57,881 nucleotides of DNA, from the NCBI GenBank assembly GCA_025769875.1, contig JAGFNK010000335.1, positions 1 to 57,881 on the forward strand, in the 5' to 3' direction. Source of the DNA: Russula earlei. Lineage: Eukaryota; Basidiomycota; Agaricomycetes; Russulales; Russulaceae. Numbering within the stretch: the first letter of the stretch is position 1; every line of letters begins with the position of its first letter. Shown here piece after piece: positions 32,300 to 42,069 of the stretch. A model generated the notes under the pieces. The model saw only the letters and a list, made by a program, of their open reading frames with translations. It made no database searches and was not told the origin of the DNA. A program made the translations under genes and the position numbers.

Positions 32300-33715
32300 T
32301 CCAGCTCTACATCTCCAATGTTCTAGCTTACAACGATGTGGTCATGTGACAAATGTGGGCTGATGTGAGGACCTATTCGGTACACAAAATTTCATCACAA
32401 ATGTGTTTAAAAGTCCAGTCCATTGGACCAAAAATGGAACACAGATCAAACCAGACTGGACCGATGGCAACTGAACTGTAGCGGTATCCACGGTGCATTT
32501 GTTTCGTTCATGCACACACTCTCTCATCCTCTCCTCCCCTCTCCTTCCCACTAAACCTCTCCCCATGGCCAACATGACTACCTCTCTAGACAAGCCTTCA
32601 CCTCATTACCCATAGCAAGCCACATTCCTGACTCAGCTGGAATGGATTTGCACATGTGGTATTTCATTTTCATTTCTGTGGCTGCTTTTTTTTAAATGTT
32701 TACACCACCACTCAGTATGTCAGTTGTCTTCCATTCTGTGTGCCCTGTGGCTCATGCACTCAAGCCCCTATGCCTCTATCCAACCCTCAACTATATGGAT
32801 GCCCTCGAGCACCTACTTGCATACTCCAGCATCATCATCATCAACTGTATCAACACCCACCCCAACTCTACTCTTCATGACTCGATATCCGAATCAGAGC
32901 CCCTCCCTCCTACTCAATTGAATAGTCTCATTTTCTTGCAACCCTCAAGGATGTTGTAAGATATGTGATCTGGCTGAGCACAGGATCATGTGACTTGTAC
33001 TTTCCCCCATGCATGTGTCATCTTCGAGTTATTTCCCCTGTTTCCCTTCTGCTCCTACCCACCCTTGGATCAAGCCCACTGAACTCCACGTGCCCTGACC
33101 TGGTGTGCTATAAACTGGCTGCCCCAGTGAGGTGCTGATCTGAGTTGACCTGACCCCCCTACTTTTGATTGAATTTTTTTGCCTCAGTTGCCTGGGCAAC
33201 CCATCCTATGAGCAAGCACCCCAGCAAGCATCAACACAATAGCAGCACTGGTGAGTCACGCGAAATAGCATTGAGCCCCCCAGTGGCCTTGCGCTACATG
33301 CCACATGTCCCTCATCTCACATCTCGACAACTCTTTCCCTTTCTCTCTAATCGCCCCACATCCTTCACCCTTCCACCAGCTGCATCCCCACCTTCATCCC
33401 CACTTTGTCCCCTCTTGCTTGTCACCCATGCTAACCTTCAATTCAACACACCTTCGCCACATGCTGATCACATTAGCAAGCCTGGGGCTCAGTCCAGCTC
33501 AGTCCATTCAACCCTAAGCCCAGGTTTCCAGCCCTTGTGTCCAGTGCGATCGGAGTCATGGACAGCCCTCATTGCCCATCTCCCCCCTCCATTCTGGGGA
33601 TCCTTCACCCTCCTTCCCAGCATCACCAGTGCCGACACACCCACACCTTTCATTCTGCCTATCATCTCCCCCACACCCACACCCGCAGCCACATCAGCTC
33701 ACATCCAGTCCCTCC
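32300..33715. other. Low-complexity, CA/CT-rich sequence with filler-block fragment
   Basis: No recognised gene. 33030-33130 matches the reverse complement of the shared filler block (CTTCTGCTCCTACCCACCC, GGATCAAGCCC). 32365-32400 (GTGAGGACCTATTC...CACAAAATTTCATC) recurs directly at about 35650-35685. Pro/Ser-rich open frames (33169-33741) are compositional. Confidence 0.45.
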
Positions 33716-33717
33716 AT

Positions 33718-34110
33718 TATGCCACCCAACCACTACTATGACCGGAAGCTCCAAGGATTTGTGGCCACCTCATCAAGACTCCATATGCATGACCAGGAAG
33801 ATGTTTTCAAGTATCACAGCATTTTCAGAGCATTATGTGGTCCTCTCATCCATGCATGCTGCCTATCCCATGAAGATTGCGATGAGCCTTTTTGGCTTGG
33901 ACTCTACCCAGACAATTGCAAGATGATTTCCTGATGACTTGATCCCTGGTGCATGGATGAGCAACGAAGGATATATTACAACTTCCGAGAGGTGTTCAAT
34001 ACAGCGATTGACATCTTCTCTCAAGACCTGTGTGACATATGCTGGGAATGCGGACTTGACTGTTATGATGAAGATGACTCAGACTTGACATACCCTTTGC
34101 CCATCATTGC
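33718..34110 (+). pseudogene. Gag-like fragment (Gypsy type) of mushroom retroelements
   Basis: Frame 33718-33934: MPPNHYYDRKLQGFVATSSR, then FKYHSIFRALCGPLI and DEPFWLGLYPDN. After a frameshift, YNFREVFNTAIDIFSQDLC (33972-34030). The pattern FWLGLxPxD...F..VF..A..IFS resembles the gag core of agaricomycete Gypsy elements. No zinc knuckle is seen; the sequence runs into Ser/Pro-rich low complexity. Confidence 0.45.
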
Positions 34111-35400
34111 CTCCATGTCACCCCTCTCTGTTCCAGTCTCGTTCCCTGCCATTTCAGCTTCAGATTCCTCAGTCATGTCCACCATATCACCAGCCTCTGC
34201 AGTCCCAGTTCTGCCCACCGTACCCTCAGCCACTGCACCACCTCTCAACCATGCCACCCCATTAGCCTCGCCAGTCCTGGCCTCAGCATTGCCAACCACC
34301 TCAGTCACCCCTATCACTCCCGTCTCACACTTTGCCATGTCCTCAGCCATGCCCTCAGCCTCATCTGCCACCCCCCGCCTTTGTCTTGTCCACTGCCATG
34401 CCCTCCGTCATCACCTCTGCTCCATCAGTCACCAACGCTGCAGCACAAGCATCCATCGCCACCACGCTCTCAGCCTCATCCTCAGCCTTGTCTGCTGCCA
34501 TTGTGGGTCTAGTCCCAGCCACCACACTGCTTCCTGACCAAGCCACCCTCTCATTTCCATTGCTAGCTGTTACACCACCTTGCACTGCCAAGAAAGAACA
34601 CACAAATAACCAGAAAATGAAGAGCACACTGCCACCTCAGAAGAGCAGATGTCACAATGCCACCCTGCAGAAAGAACATCAGACCCCGCCACCATGCCAT
34701 CATCACAGGAGAAGCCACCAATGCAAGCACCACACCACACCACACCTCCCCTTCCATCGCATCCCTGCCCACATGGACACCCTCATCCATGCGTGCTGTC
34801 ACCACCTGCAGTGGCAAAGACCTTGTCACCACAGCCACAAGATGATTACCAGAGACCCATTCATGTCTTGTTTTTGGACACTGATCACACTCTCTAGCTC
34901 AACGACTATGGCAAGTGTTCGCAAGGCGAACCACACCATCCACCACCTCTTGTCTTGTCACCCACTCATGTGCTATCATCAACACATCCCACTGCCACCT
35001 GCTGTGGAGATGACCCTGCCATCCCACCACCACCCTCACCCTCTTCTCCATCACCTCTGTCTCCCATGATCCTCACCCTCCAGCACCACCACCCTCTCTC
35101 ACCACCACCCTTGCTCTTGCCGCCATTGCCTCTGCATAGACACCAGCAGCAACCGCAGCAACACAGCCAATGCTTGGCAACACCACAAGGTGCGACGATG
35201 CCTTCGACACACTGCGAGCATGCCTCATCCCCTCCCTGCTTCAACACAGCCCACCCACATTCAACACCTTCAACATGCCGCAAGGCTCAGACTTGGACAA
35301 GGACGTGTCACACACTCGATCATCCTCGCACATGGATCCTGTACCCATACAGGAGATACAGCAACGGAAGGAACATAGTCACATACTGCAGAGCACCTAG
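34110..35400 (+). other. Ser/Pro/His-rich low-complexity tract
   Basis: Long open frames on several frames (for example 34332-35069) come from repeated CCA/TCA/CAC triplets. The peptide HVLFLDTDHTL near 34860 could be another gag scrap. No reliable gene. Confidence 0.5.
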
Positions 35401-35649
35401 ATAATAAACTACACATTCATATCTGTTGTATGTAGCACACTGCACCACAATAATATAATAAATGCTACATTATTATAAATGCATGGTCTGGATGGTTGTA
35501 AACTGGTCTGAACTGGTCCAGAAACCATTGGGCAACCGCAACAGACCGGTCTGCATGTAATTTTTGAAATATATGAACCAGTCTGGTTTGCAGTTGCACC
35601 TGAAGGTAGGCAAGAAACCAGACAGGACTTTCAAACACTAGCTGATAGT

Positions 35650-35690
35650 GAGGACCTATTCCACAAAATTTCATCCTACATGTCATGGAA
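35650..35690 (+). repeat. Direct repeat partner of 32365-32400
   Basis: GTGAGGACCTATTC followed by CACAAAATTTCATC, 3.3 kb from the first copy and in the same orientation. May mark the ends of one insertion. Confidence 0.5.
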
Positions 35691-36196
35691 AACATCTCTA
35701 CAACAAGAAAATCATGGTGCAAAAAGACTGTACAAGCCATTGTTTATAAATAATAAAAGTGACATTGGAGATGAGCCGCCTGCATTTGGAAGGTGTTGAT
35801 GACCAAGAATTTGTAAGCAATTTGTAAGCTTTTCCTCTCTTCGTTTTACTTGCACATGTGCGTTCCCTTTTCACGTGTTCCTTTTTTTCATGCGCATGTT
35901 CGTTGTTTCTTTCACCATCTCCTTCCCCTCACATCCTTCCCACTCTTCCTTCTCCAAGGTCCCAGTTCAAGACTCCCAAGCTGCCATTCTTCTCAAGTTT
36001 TTGCTGGCTATCTCTGGCTGTTTCCCATGTCACTCAAGTTTTCCCACGAGCCTGTGGTTTCTGCAGGTGCATTTTTTCTTTCGTTTTCGTGCCCTCCCTC
36101 ATCCTCTCTCCCACACCCAGGCCCCTGACAAGCTCTTCTTCAATCTGCTTCCTCCCACTGACACCCATTTCCCTTTCCTCCTGTGTCACACTGCTG

Positions 36197-36560
36197 TGGT
36201 GATGATGACAATGACTCAGGCATGACCACAGTGCCCTTGCGACGGTCACAAATCTTGAGCATGGCCCATGGCCACTGTGATGATCTGGCCACCATGATGG
36301 TGACATGCTCATGGCCATGACAGCAGCAGTCTACCCTGGCAAAGCTCTCCCACCCACTGGCTCCCATTTCCCTGCAGTGGCAACAATGATGACGACTCGG
36401 GCATGGATATAGCGACCCTGTGACAGCCACGAATCATGAGCATGGCCCATGGCCACTGTGACACTCTGGGCTGCCGTGACGGTGATGTACCCATGCCCGT
36501 GACGAAGGCACATCCACCCTGACAGAGTTTTCTCTTGCTTTCCCATCCTCTTGCATTCCT
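36197..36560 (+). repeat. Imperfect tandem repeat, period about 181 bp
   Basis: CATGGCCCATGGCCACTGTG occurs at about 36260 and 36441 within two similar units that both start with GATGA...GACTC.GGCATG and end near TCTCCCACCC/TTTTCTCTTG. Confidence 0.7.
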
Positions 36561-38854
36561 TTGCACTTGAATACCCTCTGCTTTTCAATCTCCTCCAGCA
36601 CGTGTGGCAACTCTAGGCCAAGACCAGAATGGCCATGAAAAAAAAGTGCAACCATGAACCCAGTGCATTTTTTTTCTTTTTTTCTTGCTCTTTTAACCTC
36701 TTCTCACAGCATGCCCATTTTGCTCGAGCTTCGATACCGCTGCAGATGGCCAACATTCAATCAAATACATGCCCTCCATGGCCAACTTGACAACTGACCT
36801 CCGGGGTGACCAGTACGCGGATCCGTACGCTGTTCCAGGATGACCTGTACCACGGGGCCATCCCCCAGATGTTTGACCAGGCCATCATGGGCGAGGCAAT
36901 CCTAATGATGCAGCTTGCCAGCCGTTGCTTGCCCAGTCTGGGTTTGGTGTACGGTGGTGACCTCAGCAAGCGTGCGTCACCTTGCCCGCACATGCAAATG
37001 CCTGTTCCAGTATGTGCGGCAACGCCAGGTCAAGACATCTGTGAGCATTTCGGTTTTTGTTTTCAGTTCGCTTCACTGGCCTCCTTTCTCCTGGGTGCAT
37101 GTGTGTGGTCCCATTCATTTTTTGTTTCTGGGTCTTTCATTTCCCTCTCAAGCAGCAGTGATGACAACGATGACATCACTGTCACGGCAGCAATCACAAC
37201 GCCATGACCATGAACATGACCAAAGAATCCCATGCAACCATGAAACCAGTGTGCTTTTTTTCTTCTTCTTTCCTTTTTACTCACTCTTTCTAACATCTCC
37301 TCACAGCAACAGCATGGCCCACTCCGCAGTGAAGATGCAGCCATCAAGACACGTGTTTTCTTGCGTGCGTGATTTTCACATGTTGAGCTGTGAGTGTTTT
37401 TTTTTTTTTATCTTCATTCTGACCAGTTCTCACAGTGACACAGCATGGAGAGCACTGGGCAGCATTGCTGCCCCGAGTTTTTTCCCTTCCCCTGTCTCCC
37501 CTCTCTGCATTCTCCAACCATCCTCCCATCTGGACATGGCCCTCACCAACCGTAAGAGGAACGAGGCCATTGCTAGGGAATTGTGGCCTTCCGCCAGGCC
37601 TACGTACGACCCGTGCGGGGTTGGCTCAGTCATGAGGGCAACAGCAACCACAACCCGATGGCCATGACCATGACTGCAACTACGGAACAGCACAAGCACC
37701 GACTTCAATTTTCCCGCGTGCAGTCATTCCCGCGTTGAACAGGTCCTTTTTTTATCTTCATTTTTGGGTTCTACGACGTGGTCAACAGCCTGCCCTTCGC
37801 GTGTCTTCAACACATTCACCATGGGCCTGCCCCTTTACTCGCGCTCCCCATGGTCTCAGGTCAACACTCCTATCCTGCCGGCTTCCTCAAGTTCTCACTG
37901 GCTACTGTATTCCCAAGTCATTCAAGTTTTCCCATGAGCCGTGGTTTCCGGTGCGTTTTTCTTTTTTTCTTTTTTTTCGTGCGCATCTCTATCCTCTCAC
38001 CCCTTCCTGCCCTTCTGGCCCCACTTTCTGCAAGAGCAACAACCAATTATCTCCAGGTGGTTCTTCAAGCGGATTCTGTCTGGGACAGGTCAATTCCCTC
38101 AAATGTACATTTTCCCGCTTGCGCGTGCGTTTTTCTCTCATGAATTTTTCTTTTCTTTTTCTCCCCACTTTCTCGGCTTCCTGTGCATCTCCATGCCCTT
38201 TGCACTGTGAGCGACTCCAGCACATGTGGCGACTCACGGCCAACACCACATGAACACCCAATGGCCAAGAAAACACTTCTACTTCTGTGCAACCACGAAC
38301 CTGAACCCGGTTTGCTTTTTGGGGGGGTCTTTGTGTTTTACTTGCTCTTTCTAACTTTTCCTCGCAGCAACAGCATGGCCAGCACCCCGGTGATGATGAT
38401 GCAGCCATCAAGACGCGAGGTCCCGGGTGCAAGTCACTCAAATGTTCCTGCGATCAGGGATTTTTTAGTGGCTCACGCATTTGCCAGTTGCGTAATTTTT
38501 TATTTTCATTTCGTTTCGTTTCATTTCCCTCCCTTTTACCCCGAGACATGACAACACCTGGAATGTGGACACCAGGACTGGCACCACAGTCAAGACCCCT
38601 TAGAGCCCCGACCGGTTCCCTCAAGCACTGTGTCCCTGTGCGCGACACCAGTGCATCTTTTTGTCTTATTTCGATTATATTCTGCAAAAAATGTGACAGC
38701 ACCCAGAGACATTTCACATGTGCCTCCGCACAGCTGTCGAAGACCTCAAAAGCATGGGAGGAGAGCGACCTTGCTCGCGTGGTATGTGTCTCTGTCATGC
38801 CAATCGTTCCCAGCTTCTGTATCAATCATATTTTTCATTTCCATTTCACTGTGT

Positions 38855-39020
38855 AGATATTCAGAGCAAATGCAGCCATCTCCTCCATGATTGCATTGAC
38901 GACCGAGGCCATTCACAACATGGCGATGTACAAGACCCTCGCAGACACCATCATTGATGCACTCAATGACTCGGGCATGGTGAAACATGCTGGGTTCGAG
39001 AAGAAGGGGGCACGGAGAGC
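38855..39020 (+). pseudogene. Captured exon-like coding fragment, parent gene unknown
   Basis: One frame stays open with ordinary protein composition: FRANAAISSMIALTTEAIHN, then MAMYKTLADTIIDALNDSGM, then VKHAGFEKKGARRAW. It begins after an AG that ends a T/C-rich spacer (like a 3' splice site) and ends in the next spacer. I do not recognise the protein. Confidence 0.4.
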
Positions 39021-40489
39021 ATGGTGGCAGATGCTTCTACCAATGTGCATTTTCGTTTTCATTTTTGCGCATTCTCTCATTCTCTTTTCCCTTTTCCTTC
39101 TCTCAGTGCAATAGCCCATTGTCCCATTTCACAAGCCTATCTTCACAGTGACATGGCATGGCCTGGACACGGCGATGACGCTGCCCCCTCCCCTCCTGCC
39201 CCACTTTCTGCCACACGTGACATGTATGTGTTTCCCTTCATTTCTTCCCTCTGCTTTCTCTTTTTACTTTCATTTCCTCTCAAGCAGTGGTGCTGACGAC
39301 CATGTCACTGTCAGTGGCAATCACAATGCAATGGCCATGACCACGACCGCAACCACAGAATGGCACCATGAGTTTTCCCATGCACAGTCATTCTCGTGCG
39401 TTGATCAGGTGGGTGTCTCTCATCCTATCTCTCCTCCCCTTTCCTCTGTCACCCTTCCTCCAGATTGTACCATGTTGGCCAACATCTACAACCTACACCG
39501 TGAGTAACCTGTTGACACTACATGGGCACCAGGGAGAGGCGGGTGCAGACGGTGCAGACATTCAAGTTTCCGCACATCAGCATCGATCCCTCCCACCTGT
39601 CCACGGGATTCAATCCATCTGGCAAGAAACAGGGGCTTTCTCGCATGCGCGATCTTCATGCATTAAGCTGTGCGCGTGCATTTTTCCTTTTGTTTCATGT
39701 GAGATGTTGTTGTGAAACATGTGATCAACAAAGCCCATAGTCTCATCCGACATGGCAGCAGTGTGTCCTTTTTTTGTTTTTCATTTTGTCTCCCACCCTT
39801 ACCATGAAACATGACAGCACCCGGAGTGTCTCAGGAAGTGGGACACAAGTACTGCTGGCACCACAGTCAAGACTCCTGAAGACCAAATGCGACGGCACCC
39901 GGAATGTCTCTGGGCACATGTGCACAACACCGGTGCCTTTATTGTATCTCTGCCCCTTTTCTACAAAATGCAACAACACTACTTGCACCACAGTCAAGAC
40001 AGCCAAGGTCGGTCTTCACCCAATAGCCATGAAAACCTGTGCAACCACAAACTCGCGGTGCGCCAGTTCCATCTCAGTGAGGAGTGAGCTTCTCACTCAC
40101 CCGCTCACCATGCTATATTGCATTTCCTGTGGATGTTGATCTCACGCATGCGTTTTCCATTTTCATTTTCTCTCATTTCTTCTTTCCTCTCCTATGTGCT
40201 CAAGTCCAACCCCACACTCAAAATCCCATTCACTGCCTTTTTCTCACGTTTATTCTCCCATGCCATATTCATATCCATGCGGTGACCATGCATGTGTGTG
40301 TGCCCTTGCCAGTTCCAGCTGGCTTGCTTTTACTGGTATGTGCATGCGTTTTTCCATTTCTTTCCTCTATCTCACACCTGCTTTGGTCTGGACCGAAGGA
40401 CGCATGACCGGCCAATTGCACACCCAAACCCTGATGGCACGTGATGGTTTCCCTTGCACACAAGGTCACATTGGTGGCTAGCCCATTTG

Positions 40490-41160
40490 CTTAACCATGT
40501 GGATGTGATCATCCAGTTGACTATGTTACTTTCAGTGGATGTAATGATTTCATGAGATATTTTTTATTTTCCATTGATAATAAATGAGTTGAATCTATAT
40601 CCAGTTTAACTGGGCTGAGCTTTAGCACTATGGTTGGTTGAGTGATTAATATCAAGGACAGATACTGATTGGCAGTTGACTTGGCCATAGAATGAATTGC
40701 TTTCTTTGATAGGATGATTGTAAGAGTTCTGTTATTGGTTGAGATTTAGTGGATTGATATCTCAAGGGCAAACAGTGAAGCATGTTGGGCTGGACCTAAG
40801 AATGCATGTGTTCACACATGAGCAATTCTATGTGGGAGTGTCAAGGGTGATTTCTGTCTCCAACATAAAGGTGATTTGCAAGGAAGAGAAGAGGGAGGCC
40901 TGGACCAGAAATATAGTATATAGTGAAGTGTTACTGGAGTAGATATAACAGGATGTGTGTTCAGTATGTATTGTTTGTTCTGCTTTACCATGTAGAGATA
41001 TATTTTTGAAGCTGCAACAAAAATGGATCTCCTCTCTGTTTATGAAGCAAAAAAGATCATAGATAGTGATGAGTTGATTACTTTCTGTTTAAGCAAAAAA
41101 GGGATTATGCAAAGAGGCTTTAAATAAAAAAGGATCACACCTGAGTGATTACACCCAGGC
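40490..41160. other. AT-rich intergenic sequence, nothing recognised
   Basis: No coding frame with protein-like composition, no repeat shared with the rest of the window. Confidence 0.5.
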
Positions 41161-41190
41161 AATGGCAGGGGTTTGGGGGCACAGCCCCTG

Positions 41191-41233
41191 ACAAGTTTTA
41201 ATTTCATGCCTAAGGCATGAAATTAAAACTTGT
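41191..41233. repeat. Perfect 20-bp inverted repeat (3-base loop)
   Basis: ACAAGTTTTAATTTCATGCC, loop TAA, then its exact reverse complement to 41233. Preceded by a second short hairpin GGGGCACAGCCCC (about 41176-41188). It sits at the left edge of the CpG-rich mini-exon gene region. Confidence 0.97.
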
Positions 41234-41477
41234 TTATCTATAACATTGGCTAACATTGGGCCGGTTTCCCGAAGGTCACAAGGTGTCATAGTGGGGGAGA
41301 GGTACGGCGGTTTCAGCATTCCAGCCATGACTGCTCTCCTCCCCTCCCCTGACACCGCCAGCCCCACCCATGGGCCACATTGCACGGGAAGTCGCAACGG
41401 TCGTGCGGTTCGACCATTCGAGCTTTGATGTGGTGCCGCAGCACGGTAGCGAGGGGGACATGAGGCTGCTCGATAAT

Positions 41478-41517
41478 GTATATAAGGACTTGCCCTATGC
41501 CTAAGAGAGGGCAAGTC
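41478..41517 (+). promoter_or_regulatory. TATATAAG followed by a 10-bp hairpin (LTR-like start)
   Basis: TATATAAG at 41478-41485 is followed at once by GACTTGCCCT (41487-41496) and AGGGCAAGTC (41508-41517). This is the layout seen in the LTR families here, so 41200-41700 may contain an unlisted LTR. It could also be a distal promoter of the mini-exon gene. Confidence 0.45.
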
Positions 41518-41567
41518 GAATCTTTTGTCGTATTTCCCCCACAAACAATAGCAGACACTTTCTCGCC

Positions 41568-41602
41568 CATCTCTCTCTCTCTCTCTCTCTCTCCCTCTCT
41601 CA
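41568..41602 (+). repeat. (CT)n microsatellite
   Basis: About 15 CT units with one CCC interruption. Confidence 0.95.
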
Positions 41603-41897
41603 AAGCCACGTCGGACGTGTGCTTACCTAAGGTTCCCACGTTCGAACTCTGAGTACCGTACGCGGCGGTGACATCCCCTGTCTTCTCTCCTCTTTCCTTG
41701 GACCAGTCAGCCTTACAATCTCACTCATGCATCCCTGGACTTGCTACAGCAGCATGGCTGAACACATACATATGACCCAGGTTTTTGGCGAACCGCTTGT
41801 GGTCTTCCTGATGCAATGCTATTGCGTTTGCTATCAAGTATCAACATCACGATGCGATGATGCCAATCCTGATCCAGTAGTTGTGCAGGTGATCGCA

Positions 41898-41911
41898 ATA
41901 TATACTATAAA
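41898..41911 (+). promoter_or_regulatory. Candidate TATA box of the mini-exon gene
   Basis: ATATATACTATAAA about 160 bp upstream of the ATG at 42070, with CT-rich sequence (AATCTTTCTCTACATTTTC, 41982-42000) between, as expected for a fungal transcription start. Confidence 0.45.
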
Positions 41912-42069
41912 GTCAAGTCCCGCCGTTACGTTCCCTTCTAGCTGTGCTCCGATTTACATACTAGTCTGTGCTGGTCACCGACAATCTTTCTCTACATTTT
42001 CTACGCCGCTACCTTGTTCGTACTTTGACGACTTCGACAAAAAATCCACAATCCCAATTATAAGTAACA

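Larger units (their letters stand above)
35830..40480 (+). repeat. Mosaic of exon-like fragments between pyrimidine-rich spacers
   Basis: At least twelve spacers of one pattern, GTGCRTTTTT then T/C-rich then often CTCACAG (near 36060, 36664, 37250, 37390, 37940, 38118, 38310, 38490, 39040, 39225, 39675, 40145, 40335), alternate with CpG-rich pieces. Open coding-like pieces: 36806-36990 (DDLYHGAIPQMFDQAIMGEA), 37530-37625 (ALTNRKRNEAIARELWPSAR), 38855-39020 and 39520-39640 (RRVQTVQTFKFPHISIDPSH). I recognise none of the parent genes. The word GACACAGCATGG...GCATTGCTGCCCCGAG (37437-37475) recurs at the broken end of the Tc1 transposase (49908-49955), tying this mosaic to the same transposon group. 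Confidence 0.5.

Noticed and set aside
34110..35400. Several overlapping plus-strand open frames of 100-245 codons
   Set aside because: Open in two or three frames at once, made of CCA/TCA/CAC triplets; composition alone explains them. No conserved motif.
36034..36655. Several minus-strand frames across the 181-bp tandem repeat
   Set aside because: They are repeats of the same GC-rich words read in different frames; no protein signature.
41161..41240. Helitron 3' end (hairpin near a terminus)
   Set aside because: No CTRR end after the hairpin, no Rep/helicase fragments nearby, and the stem is far longer than typical.
41630..41660. tRNA T-arm-like GTTCGAACTC
   Set aside because: No acceptor stem, D-arm or anticodon arm can be drawn from the preceding CT microsatellite.
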